Source of the DNA: JAAYFT01 sp036562765
GTDB lineage: Bacteria > Bacillota > Clostridia > Tissierellales > Tissierellaceae
Reading direction: 5' to 3'
DNA: 64,000 bases
Assembly (NCBI GenBank): GCA_036562765.1
Contig: DATCJO010000009.1
Coordinates: forward strand, 120,691 to 184,690
The translations under genes and the position numbers were made by a program. Positions within the stretch are counted from its first letter, which is position 1, and the number at the start of each line of letters is the position of its first letter. A model generated the notes under the pieces. That model was not told where the DNA came from. It made no database searches and saw only the letters and a program-made list of their open reading frames with translations. Positions 17,312 to 25,486 of this stretch are shown here, piece after piece.

Positions 17312-17905
17312 TTATGCTTCTAATTGTGGTGGGAAGAAATCTGGAAAATCTGCATATTCAAATTCTTCACATACATCTGTTGGGCTGAATTCAGTACATT
17401 CTGGTGGTGGTGGACAGTAGCCAAAGGATGGTATTAACAATTGCACTGTACCAACAACTTTAATAATTATAAATACACCCACTGGGAAAGTTAAAGTATT
17501 TCCATTTCTAATTGGAGTTGATAATACTTCGGAAGCAGTTTCAACAACTATTCTAAACTCAAATTCATCTCTAGCATCTGGAAGATAAATAATTATATCC
17601 TTTAAAATATCTGGTAGAAATTGTTCAGTTATAATATTTCCATTTGGATCCAACACTTGGAATGGAATTCTAAGAGTAAATCTAACCCTTCTGAAATTAG
17701 GAGTATCAGTATCTGTTACAATTAAAGTATTTGGAACTATAAATCCTGGTCTAAATCTTATTCTGCCAAAGGCATTATCCCCAATATTTACTTCAACTTG
17801 TGGAAAACATTCTCTTTGTTGACAGCTTGCAAATACTTTATCAACTATAACACAGTCAACATCTTGTTGCTGCCTGATTATTTCTCTTAAATTAGCTTCA
17901 GCCAC
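17312..17905 (-). CDS. Unknown cysteine-containing beta-rich protein, possibly spore-coat related
   Basis: About 197 residues, acidic, no signal peptide and no membrane helix. The N-terminal part has DCVIVDKVFASCQQRECFP, the middle alternates hydrophobic beta-like strands, and the C-terminus is rich in Pro, Cys, Glu and Phe (YCPPPPECTEF, DFPDFFPPQ). Similar proteins are common in spore-forming clostridia, but I do not recognise a characterised family; a coat or exosporium role is only an inference from this look and from the neighbouring cge-like genes. The frame opens at a GTG (17914) that overlaps AAGGAG; the GTG at 17905, eight nt from that site, is more likely. Confidence 0.6.
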   Translation of the reverse strand: MAEANLREIIRQQQDVDCVIVDKVFASCQQRECFPQVEVNIGDNAFGRIRFRPGFIVPNTLIVTDTDTPNFRRVRFTLRIPFQVLDPNGNIITEQFLPDILKDIIIYLPDARDEFEFRIVVETASEVLSTPIRNGNTLTFPVGVFIIIKVVGTVQLLIPSFGYCPPPPECTEFSPTDVCEEFEYADFPDFFPPQLEA

Positions 17906-17999
17906 AACATTCACTCCTTTTATTTATATTTTTATTGTCAATATCATATTATGTATATATACAGCAATCTGCTACTAAATTTATTTGGAGGTGAAATAA

Positions 18000-19334
18000 A
18001 TGATTAATCTCAATAAAAATGTAATTGTCAATTCAGAAGAAAAGATATTTGTTTTTGATATATCTTCTAGAGGAAATATCATGTATAAGCAATTAGATTG
18101 CAATATGAACCTAATAGAGTCTGCGGATCTTAATGACGACATAGTCTATAATTACTCTGCCACAATAGATCAAAATGACATTATTCATTTAATTGCATTA
18201 ATCAATACAGGGGAACTTTGCTACTATAAATATATCGATGGTCAATGGCACAAAAATATAATAGCTATGTTCAATTTAAAATCTAATATCTATAATCAAT
18301 TTGAAACACTAATTATTAAAGATAAACTTCATCTAATCTATAACTATTCCCATTTAATAAATTCAAATATTTGGACAATACAGCATGTAGTCTATGATAA
18401 CAAAAGAGAAGAACAATACAATGTAGTAAGATACATATCAAAAAAAGAACCTGAACCATTCATTGTAGATGTTGATAGTATAGGGAACATTCATCTACTA
18501 TATGTTAATCACATTAACAACTACTCTCAAATCTATCACAGCTTTTATAGCCTTTACGGAAAAATGTGGAATCCACATCCTGAATTACTTTCATATGACA
18601 ATATCAATAACTTCTTTCCATATTTATTAATAGATTCCCGCAATAACATACATTGCATTTGGATTGAAGATTTAAGGTATAAATTTAATCTTAAAATGAT
18701 TAGAATGAGCTTAAGTGGCAGAGATAAATACAAATGGAACGAAATACAGCTTCCAAGTATAACAGTATCAAATGGTTATCCAATACTATTTGAACATAAC
18801 AATATTTTAAATTTATTATTTAATTCAAAAGATAAAATTATATTATTGAAGTCAGACAACTATGGAAATACTTGGATAAAATCAAATGAGGAGCATTACA
18901 TAAAAGATAACACTGAAATTGTAAAACTAAAAATAAGCCCATTAAATTATCCAGATAAGATAAATACAGCATTCATAGTAGAAGGAAATGATGAAAAAAT
19001 TACTTTTTTGCACCATTTCCTTAATAATAAATCGCTTTTTGAAGGAGAATCTCCTGAAAAAACAGTTATTAATTCAGAAAATGAAAGTGAAATCAACTAT
19101 GAAGCAGTAAATACTTGCGATGATGAAGAAATAAATTCAAAAATAGATAATTATCTTCAATATATGTTTGAAATAAACAATAAATTAGAAGAAATCTTAA
19201 ATAATCAGAATCAAATAAGCTTAAATTTAGAAAAATTAGCTAATAATCAATCAGAAAATATGAAAAAATTAGATATTCTAGAAAACCTAATAAAAAATAA
19301 AAATAAGTCTATATGGGAGAAAATTTTTAAATAA
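18000..19334 (+). CDS. Unknown beta-propeller-like protein with C-terminal coiled coil
   Basis: A 444-residue protein without signal peptide. Residues 1 to about 350 show repeated strand pairs of the BNR/sialidase-propeller type (for example DSIGNIHLLYVNH, DSRNNIHCIWIED, SDNYGNTWIKSNE, each with an Asn- or Asp-rich turn). Residues about 375-440 are an acidic-to-basic coiled coil (NKLEEILNNQNQISLNLEKL). TTGGAGGTGAAATAA before the ATG is a strong ribosome site. It is divergent from the preceding gene across an 85-bp AT-rich gap. The stop codon abuts the stop of the next, oppositely oriented gene. Function unknown; a structural or sugar-binding role on the spore surface is plausible. Confidence 0.65.
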   Translation: MINLNKNVIVNSEEKIFVFDISSRGNIMYKQLDCNMNLIESADLNDDIVYNYSATIDQNDIIHLIALINTGELCYYKYIDGQWHKNIIAMFNLKSNIYNQFETLIIKDKLHLIYNYSHLINSNIWTIQHVVYDNKREEQYNVVRYISKKEPEPFIVDVDSIGNIHLLYVNHINNYSQIYHSFYSLYGKMWNPHPELLSYDNINNFFPYLLIDSRNNIHCIWIEDLRYKFNLKMIRMSLSGRDKYKWNEIQLPSITVSNGYPILFEHNNILNLLFNSKDKIILLKSDNYGNTWIKSNEEHYIKDNTEIVKLKISPLNYPDKINTAFIVEGNDEKITFLHHFLNNKSLFEGESPEKTVINSENESEINYEAVNTCDDEEINSKIDNYLQYMFEINNKLEEILNNQNQISLNLEKLANNQSENMKKLDILENLIKNKNKSIWEKIFK

Positions 19335-19607
19335 CTATATTTGCAGTTTTCTATATGTTAATCTCCCATTAACCCTATTAGCATAGTAAAAATCAATTTT
19401 ATCGATGCCAATTTCTTTAGCTTCCTTCTTTAAAATATCTATATAATTCTTATTTCTAAACTTTATTGAATAATTACATCCAGCTTTAATACTACAAGGA
19501 GTAGATACTAATTTAACCCCAGTATGGCCTTTTGATTGTAGTCTAGAATGAAGAAATATAGCTTGATTTTTAGTTTGAAAAACTGAAAGATAGAAATTAT
19601 CGTTCAT
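19335..19607 (-). CDS. DUF3343 family protein (putative Se/S carrier-like)
   Basis: A 90-residue protein with the DUF3343 pattern: FYLSVFQTKNQAIFLHSRL at the start, then VKLVSTPCSIKAGCNYSIKF, where a Pro-Cys and a Gly-Cys lie at the usual places. Family members are annotated as putative selenium or sulfur carriers, without firm proof. It has a strong ribosome site (AAGGAGGGGAATTT) and is convergent with the propeller gene with no intergenic base. Confidence 0.7.
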   Translation of the reverse strand: MNDNFYLSVFQTKNQAIFLHSRLQSKGHTGVKLVSTPCSIKAGCNYSIKFRNKNYIDILKKEAKEIGIDKIDFYYANRVNGRLTYRKLQI

Positions 19608-19687
19608 AAATTCCCCTCCTTATAGTATTAATATTATGAAGTCAAATTTTGGTTACATTTTTATTTAAACTGAATTGGAGTGTAGAT

Positions 19688-20383
19688 ATGGGTTTAGGTA
19701 TCTCTGTTATCTGTCCTACTAACAAAGCTAACTCTTTTGAAAACATCCTAAATAACTTCAAATCCCAAGATTATGATCCCAAAGAATTAATCATTGGATT
19801 AAATTATGATATAAAAATCGATTATATAAAGAATAAAATAACAAATGAAGATAATATAAAGATATTGCCTTTAGGCAGCAGAAGGACTTTGGGAGAATGC
19901 TTAAATATCTCCATAGAACACGCCAAATATCCAATAATAGCAAAATTCGATGATGATGATTATTACAGCCCTCAATATTTATCTGATATGGAAAAGTTAT
20001 TTTCTGATGAAAATATTCAAATAGTAGGAAAAGCATGTTATTATGTTTATTTTACAGAAAAGAAAATTATAGGCCTAATGAATGCAGGTCGGGAAAATAT
20101 GTTTGTTGATAGAGTGGCTGGAGCAACATTGACATTTAGAAAAGAAGTATTTCAAAGTGTTAAATTCCCACATTTAAATCTGGGAGAGGATGTAAAATTT
20201 TGTCAATTAGCTAAAAGAAAAGGTTATAAAATTTATTCAACTAATAGATTTCATTATGTATATATAAGAAATATGAGATATAAACACACATGGAAAATTG
20301 ACAATAATTTCATACTAAAGCATTGCAAGTTCTTAACTGAGGTAGAAGATTATAAAGAATTTATCTTAAAAATGTGTCAATAA
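19688..20383 (+). CDS. GT2 family glycosyltransferase (CgeD-like module)
   Basis: About 231 residues, a single GT-A domain. The nucleotide-sugar/metal motif is FDDDD at residues 87-91 (KFDDDDYYSPQYL), with LGECLN before it and VAGATLTFRKEVF and LGEDVKFC after it. The frame extends to 19649, but TTGGAG lies 7 nt before the ATG at 19688. It closely resembles the C-terminal module of the 21694-23451 protein. The donor sugar is probably made with help from the dehydrogenase encoded next. The role on the spore surface is inferred from the CgeB-like neighbour. Confidence 0.8.
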   Translation: MGLGISVICPTNKANSFENILNNFKSQDYDPKELIIGLNYDIKIDYIKNKITNEDNIKILPLGSRRTLGECLNISIEHAKYPIIAKFDDDDYYSPQYLSDMEKLFSDENIQIVGKACYYVYFTEKKIIGLMNAGRENMFVDRVAGATLTFRKEVFQSVKFPHLNLGEDVKFCQLAKRKGYKIYSTNRFHYVYIRNMRYKHTWKIDNNFILKHCKFLTEVEDYKEFILKMCQ

Positions 20384-20430
20384 ACCCCAAATAAACATAT
20401 CTATAATTATAGATATGTTTTAAATGGGGT
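20384..20430 (+). repeat. Nested hairpin carrying the ribosome site of the next gene
   Basis: An outer pair ACCCCA/TGGGGT (20384-20389, 20425-20430) encloses a perfect 28-bp palindrome (20393-20420, core TATAATTATA). GTTTTT and the ATG of the dehydrogenase gene follow at once. It looks like a terminator of the upstream GT2 gene, but its 3' arm is also the Shine-Dalgarno sequence (GGGGTG) of the next gene. Confidence 0.7.
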
Positions 20431-20436
20431 GTTTTT

Positions 20437-21678
20437 ATGAATGTTTGCGTTTTAGGCATCGGTTTTATTGGACTACCTACTGCATGTCTAATAGCCTCTT
20501 CAGGATATAATGTATTGGGTGTTGATATTAATGAAGATTATGTAAATAGATTGAAATCAAATAGATTTTATACAAACGAAAAAGATTTAAATGCTATTTT
20601 AAATAAAACATTAAATAAGTCTTTTTTTATAGATACAAAACCAGATAAAGCTGATATTTTTATTATTTGCGTTCCTACACCATTAGATAAAGAAAATAAA
20701 CCAGATTTATCATATGTAAATGATGCAATAAATAGCATATTGCCTTATTTAGAAAAAGGAAACACAGTCATTGTAGAATCTACAATTCCACCACTAACTA
20801 CGAGAGAAATAATAAAACCAAAAATAGAAGCTTTAGGATATGAAATAGGTAAAGATATCTATCTAGCCCATTGTCCAGAAAGGGTAATACCAGGAAATAT
20901 CCTATATGAATTAGTTCACAATAATCGCATTATTGGAGGTATAACTGAAAATTGTTCTAATAATGTAAAAAAATTCTATGAAAAATTTGTAAAAGGTGAA
21001 ATTCACACAACAACTGCAGAAATAGCTGAAATGGTAAAGCTGATTGAAAACTCCTTTAGGGATGTTACTATTGCCTTTGCTAATGAAATACTATTATCTT
21101 GCAATGAGCTCAATATAGATCCTTATGATGTGATATTCCTTGCAAATAAACATCCTAGGGTAAATATTCCAAACTTTGGAATAGGAGTTGGTGGTCATTG
21201 CCTACCAGTTGACACTCATTTTATCATAGATAAGTTCCCAAATTCTTCAACACTTATAAGCACTGCAAGAAAAATTAATGATAGCATGCCTAAATATATA
21301 GTTTCTAAAATAGAAAAATTTTTAAATAAAGTTGATAATCCAAAAATAGGAATTTGGGGAATAACCTATAAGAAAAATACAAGTGACATCAGAAATAGCC
21401 CCTCTATGGAAATAGTTAGGATGTTAAAAGATAAGGGTTATGATGTTAAAATATATGATCCGTTAGTCGATGCTATCAATTATGATAATATTAGATATGA
21501 GTCTGTTTTAAGAAGTAATTTCCTGATAATATTAGTTGACCACGATGAGTTCCTTAAAGAAGATTTTAATGAAATTGCCAAATTAATGGACACTCCAATC
21601 ATGTTAGATGCAACAAATATTATTGAAAAAATAAATCTACCAAAATCCTTTGAATATCATAATCTAATGAAAAGCTAA
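20437..21678 (+). CDS. Nucleotide-sugar dehydrogenase, UDP-N-acetyl-D-mannosamine dehydrogenase type
   Basis: A 413-residue three-domain UDP-sugar dehydrogenase. The NAD site reads VCVLGIGFIGLPTACLIA, the substrate region contains AHCPERVIPGN, typical of WecC/MnaB-type enzymes, and the catalytic cysteine lies in GVGGHCLPVDTHFI. It oxidises a UDP-HexNAc to the uronic acid, a donor for surface glycans. No UDP-GlcNAc 2-epimerase is nearby, so the substrate must come from elsewhere. It sits between two glycosyltransferase genes, 16 nt before the second. Confidence 0.85.
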   Translation: MNVCVLGIGFIGLPTACLIASSGYNVLGVDINEDYVNRLKSNRFYTNEKDLNAILNKTLNKSFFIDTKPDKADIFIICVPTPLDKENKPDLSYVNDAINSILPYLEKGNTVIVESTIPPLTTREIIKPKIEALGYEIGKDIYLAHCPERVIPGNILYELVHNNRIIGGITENCSNNVKKFYEKFVKGEIHTTTAEIAEMVKLIENSFRDVTIAFANEILLSCNELNIDPYDVIFLANKHPRVNIPNFGIGVGGHCLPVDTHFIIDKFPNSSTLISTARKINDSMPKYIVSKIEKFLNKVDNPKIGIWGITYKKNTSDIRNSPSMEIVRMLKDKGYDVKIYDPLVDAINYDNIRYESVLRSNFLIILVDHDEFLKEDFNEIAKLMDTPIMLDATNIIEKINLPKSFEYHNLMKS

Positions 21679-21693
21679 TAGGGGGGTAATAAA

Positions 21694-23451
21694 TTGATTA
21701 ATAATTATAAATCCTTTTTAAAAGAATATGTTAAAAACAATTTTCCAAATTACGAATTTGATCAAAATAAAACTACAAATAAAATAAAAGTTGCTTGCAT
21801 TTTAGATGAATTCAGTTATGAGTGCTTTAAATATGAGGGAAATTTTATTCAATTAGGAACTAATAATTGGAAAAAAATTATAGATAATTTTAAACCTGAC
21901 TTCTTATTAGTTGAATCTGCGTGGCAAGGATTAGATAGGCAATGGACTTATAAAATTGTCAATCTTCATAAGCACAAAAATAATACTCTTCCATCACTTA
22001 TAAAATACTGTAAAGAAAAGAAAATTCCTACAGTCTTCTGGGCAAAAGAAGATCCAAGTGATTTTGAAATGTTCATTGAAGCTGCAAAACTTTTCGACTA
22101 TATCTTCACTACAGACGCGAATTCAATAAAAAAATACAGGGAAATAGTAAAACATAACAAAGTATATTTGCTTCCCTTTGCTGCTCAGCCAAAGATTCAT
22201 AATCCAATAAATAAAGATATTATGAAAGTTGGAAATGTCGCCTTTGCAGGCAGCTGGTATGATAAATATCCAAAAAGATGTGCTGACATGGAAATAATAT
22301 TAAAACCTGCTTTTAAATATGATTTAGTGATATTTAATAGATTCAAAGATATGAATGTGAAACATTTTTCTTTCCCAAATGAATATCGTCCTTATATAAA
22401 AGGCTCTCTAAACTATGAAGAAATAATAAAAGAATATAAAAAATACAACATTTTCTTAAATGTAAATTCTGTAACTAATAGCCCTACCACTTTTTCAAGA
22501 AGAGTATTTGAACTACTTGCTTGTGGAACTCCTGTAATAAGTAGTTATTCCAAGGGAATTGAAAATTTCTTTAAAGATATTGTTCTAATGTCCAAAAGCA
22601 AAGAGGAAACAGATAAGTTAATAAACACACTACTAAATAATAAAGAAATGAGGGATAAATTAGCAGTACTTGGCATCAGAGAAATATTTAATCATCATAC
22701 CTATGGTCATAGGTTTAACACTATTTTAGAAAAATTAAACATAGAAAACCCTAACAAAACAAAAGAAGGAGTATCAATTATCACCTGTACTAAAAGGCCA
22801 AATTCATTGAAAAATATAATCAGCAATTATTTAAGGCAAGTTTATCCAATAAAAGAACTAATAATTGTTATAAATAAAGATTCAATTGATATTGATATAT
22901 GGAAAGAAGAAGTAAAAAAATACAAAGATGTAAAAATATACAAATTACCTGAGAATAAATCCTTAGGAGAATGTTTAAACTTTGCTATTGAACTATCAAG
23001 TTATCCTTATGTATCTAAATTCGATGACGATGACTACTATGCCCCAAATTATTTAATTGACATGATAAATGCATTTAAATATACAGAAGCAGGTGTTGTT
23101 GGAAAATTAAGTGTCTATGGCTACCTAGAAAGCAATAATTCACTGGTCATTAGATATCCAAATTACGAACATCAATATGTAGGTTTTGTTGCTGGCTCCA
23201 CTTTAACTATTAATAAGGAAATCTTTAAAATAGTAAAATTCCCTCATCAATCTCATGGAGAAGATACTGACTTCTTAATGAGGTGTAAAAACAAAGGAAT
23301 AAAAGTATATTCAACAGATAGATTCAACCATGTAGTCATAAGAAGGGCCAACATAAGTAGCCACTCTTGGCAGATAACTGAAAAAAACTTCATGAAGAAC
23401 AGCAAATTAGTAACAACCACAAAGGATTATAAACCAATTATAACTGTTTAA
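21694..23451 (+). CDS. CgeB-like glycosyltransferase fused to a C-terminal GT2 domain
   Basis: A 585-residue fusion. Residues 1-345 resemble CgeB/DUF3880 plus a GT1-type domain (NVAFAGSWYDKYPKR around 181-195 and RRVFELLACGTPVISS around 269-284). Residues about 359-585 are a GT2 domain with FDDDD at 443-447 that parallels the stand-alone GT2 encoded at 19688. CgeB takes part in maturation of the outermost spore layer of B. subtilis, so a spore glycan role is likely but unproven. The start is TTG at 21694 after GGGGGGTAATAAA. Confidence 0.82.
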   Translation: MINNYKSFLKEYVKNNFPNYEFDQNKTTNKIKVACILDEFSYECFKYEGNFIQLGTNNWKKIIDNFKPDFLLVESAWQGLDRQWTYKIVNLHKHKNNTLPSLIKYCKEKKIPTVFWAKEDPSDFEMFIEAAKLFDYIFTTDANSIKKYREIVKHNKVYLLPFAAQPKIHNPINKDIMKVGNVAFAGSWYDKYPKRCADMEIILKPAFKYDLVIFNRFKDMNVKHFSFPNEYRPYIKGSLNYEEIIKEYKKYNIFLNVNSVTNSPTTFSRRVFELLACGTPVISSYSKGIENFFKDIVLMSKSKEETDKLINTLLNNKEMRDKLAVLGIREIFNHHTYGHRFNTILEKLNIENPNKTKEGVSIITCTKRPNSLKNIISNYLRQVYPIKELIIVINKDSIDIDIWKEEVKKYKDVKIYKLPENKSLGECLNFAIELSSYPYVSKFDDDDYYAPNYLIDMINAFKYTEAGVVGKLSVYGYLESNNSLVIRYPNYEHQYVGFVAGSTLTINKEIFKIVKFPHQSHGEDTDFLMRCKNKGIKVYSTDRFNHVVIRRANISSHSWQITEKNFMKNSKLVTTTKDYKPIITV

Positions 23452-23452
23452 A

Positions 23453-23483
23453 AATAATACAGGGTGAAACACCCTGTATTATT
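23453..23483. terminator. Bidirectional terminator between convergent genes
   Basis: Perfect 14-bp arms (AATAATACAGGGTG and complement) with an AAA loop separate the CgeB-like gene from the convergent threonine dehydrogenase gene, whose stop codon lies in the stem. On the minus strand the stem continues into TTATTTTTA; the plus-strand U-tract is poorer. Confidence 0.75.
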
Positions 23484-24438
23484 CTATTCCTAGTTTTATT
23501 CTTAACTTTTCCAACATGTCCTTAGTCATTGAATCCAAATCGTATTTTGGGCTCCATCCCCACTCTTCCCTAGCAGCAGAATCGTCAATAGAATTTGGCC
23601 ATGATTCTGCTATTGCTTGTCTTACAGGATCAACATCATATTCTATTTCAAATTCAGGAATGTACTTTTTAATTGAGGCTGCTATCATTTCTGGATCAAA
23701 GCTCATTGCTGTAATATTGAAGGCATTTCTGTGTTTCAATTTTGTTGGATCTGCTTCTAAAAGTTTTATTACAGCATCAAGGGCATCTGGCATATACATC
23801 ATATCCATAAATGTACCTTTTGCTATAAAACAAGTATATCTCTTATTTTTTAATGCATCATAGTAAATGTGGACTGCATAATCCGTTGTTCCTCCACCTG
23901 GAAGTGTTTCATATGAAATTAAACCTGGAAAACGAACACCTCTAGTGTCTACACCATATTTTAAGTAATAATAATCACATAGTAATTCTCCTGCCACTTT
24001 CGTTATGCCATACATAGTAGTTGGTCTTTGAATTGTATCTTGTGGTGTTTTATCCTTAGGTGTATTTGGACCAAAAGCTGCAATGGAACTTGGAGTGAAT
24101 ACCATGCAATTTTCTTCTCTAGCTACTTCCAATACATTACGCAATCCATTGATATTTATATCCCAGCATTTTTCAGGATTTTTTTCGCCAACTGCTGATA
24201 ATAATGCAGCAAGATGCACTATTGTATTAATATTATATTTCTTTACTGTTTCGTATATTTGGTTGGCATCAGTTACATCTATTATTTCAAATGGTCCAGA
24301 TTCTATTAATTTTTCATGCCCTTCTTTCTTTTGTATGTCGCTAACAACCACATTATTGGCCCCATAAACTCGCCTTAACTCAGTTGCTAATTCTGAACCA
24401 ATTTGGCCTAGGGCTCCTGTTACTAATATTTTCTTCAT
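23479..24438 (-). CDS. L-threonine 3-dehydrogenase, NAD-epimerase (SDR) type
   Basis: A 319-residue extended SDR. The NAD site is ILVTGALGQIGSELATEL, the catalytic YxxxK lies in TTMYGITKVAGELL, and RGVRFPGLISYETLPGGGT TDYA-type sequence is diagnostic of SDR threonine dehydrogenases. It converts threonine to 2-amino-3-ketobutyrate, which yields glycine and acetyl-CoA. This fits an amino-acid fermenter. The usual partner gene kbl is not adjacent. A strong ribosome site (TGGAGGTGCATTAG) precedes the ATG. Confidence 0.88.
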   Translation of the reverse strand: MKKILVTGALGQIGSELATELRRVYGANNVVVSDIQKKEGHEKLIESGPFEIIDVTDANQIYETVKKYNINTIVHLAALLSAVGEKNPEKCWDININGLRNVLEVAREENCMVFTPSSIAAFGPNTPKDKTPQDTIQRPTTMYGITKVAGELLCDYYYLKYGVDTRGVRFPGLISYETLPGGGTTDYAVHIYYDALKNKRYTCFIAKGTFMDMMYMPDALDAVIKLLEADPTKLKHRNAFNITAMSFDPEMIAASIKKYIPEFEIEYDVDPVRQAIAESWPNSIDDSAAREEWGWSPKYDLDSMTKDMLEKLRIKLGIE

Positions 24439-24515
24439 CTAATGCACCTCCATTAAAGTGTTCGTCATAATTATATCATATTTTTTGGACTTTTTATATC
24501 TTTTATTCAACAGTA

Positions 24516-25343
24516 TTAAAAGAAACAAACGCCAATTCCTTTGGGGCCAAGATGTGAACCAATTACTGGACCTATTTCATCAACTGATATTAAAGCTTGA
24601 GGAAATTTCTCCTGTAATGTTAATTTCATTTTTTCCGCATATTCTTCATCTAAGACATGGCATATGCCAATTCTTTTTACATTTTCAGGTACCTTTTCAA
24701 TTATTGTTGAAATTGCTTTATTTTTTCCTCTTACTTTTTCCAATAGTTTCAATTCCCCGTCCCTTAATTCTATTATTGGCTTTATATTTAGTATATTCCC
24801 TACAGTGGCCTGTACTGCAGAAAGCCTTCCACCTCTACTTAGATACTCTAAAGTTTCAACTGTAAAATATACATGCATATTTTTCTTCATGTTTTCTAAG
24901 TGGTTTTCAATTTCTTCAATTGTATGTCCGTTTTTGGACATGTTAACAGCTTCTTCAACTAAAAACTTCAAATTAGCAGCTGCATTTAATGAATCAATAA
25001 TAACAATTCTTTTGTTATCTAACATATTTTTAGCAAGTACTGCACTGTTATAAGTACCGCTAATTTTAGACGACAAAAGAATTGCTATTATTGACTCATA
25101 TCCTTCTTCAAAGGCCTTTTTAAAAGCTTCATAGAAATCACCTGCAGATGGCTGAGAAGTTGATGGAAATAGTTTTGTGTTTTTAAGTTTCTCATAAAAC
25201 TCATTGAATTGCCCTGGAAAAGGTTCTTTCCCAACTTCATCTCCAAATACATAATTTAATGGAACTATGGCTACATTCTCTCTTTCAGCATATTCCTTTG
25301 TGATATATGCTGTGCTATCAGTTACTATTTTTATTTTTGACAT
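24516..25343 (-). CDS. DegV family fatty-acid-binding protein
   Basis: A 275-residue DegV protein: IKIVTDSTAYITKEYA at the start, TSQPSAGDFYEAF, and SRGGRLSAVQATVGNILNIKPI. DegV (FakB-type) proteins bind a fatty acid and, with a FakA kinase, feed exogenous fatty acids into phospholipid synthesis. No FakA is nearby. A TTG one codon upstream (25346) is in frame; the ATG at 25343 after GGGGGAAAAATTG is preferred. Confidence 0.9.
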   Translation of the reverse strand: MSKIKIVTDSTAYITKEYAERENVAIVPLNYVFGDEVGKEPFPGQFNEFYEKLKNTKLFPSTSQPSAGDFYEAFKKAFEEGYESIIAILLSSKISGTYNSAVLAKNMLDNKRIVIIDSLNAAANLKFLVEEAVNMSKNGHTIEEIENHLENMKKNMHVYFTVETLEYLSRGGRLSAVQATVGNILNIKPIIELRDGELKLLEKVRGKNKAISTIIEKVPENVKRIGICHVLDEEYAEKMKLTLQEKFPQALISVDEIGPVIGSHLGPKGIGVCFF

Positions 25344-25445
25344 CAATTTTTCCCCCTTTCTTTTAATTAATAATACGGAAATATTATTCCATAAAAATAT
25401 ATTTTTGACAACAATAATCTATACATTCACATACTCGATGTTAAT

Positions 25446-25473
25446 AAAAAAAAGGGCACTAAAATCGTGCCCT
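25446..25473 (-). terminator. Terminator of leuS
   Basis: On the minus strand the stem AGGGCAC/GTGCCCT with a 7-nt loop is followed by seven Ts, 14 nt after the leuS stop codon. Confidence 0.88.
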
Positions 25474-25486
25474 ATTTTATTTAATT

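Noticed and set aside
17915..17999. Sigma-E or sigma-K promoters in the divergent gap
   Set aside because: CATA-like strings occur, but AT-richness makes them expected by chance and no -35 partner is convincing.
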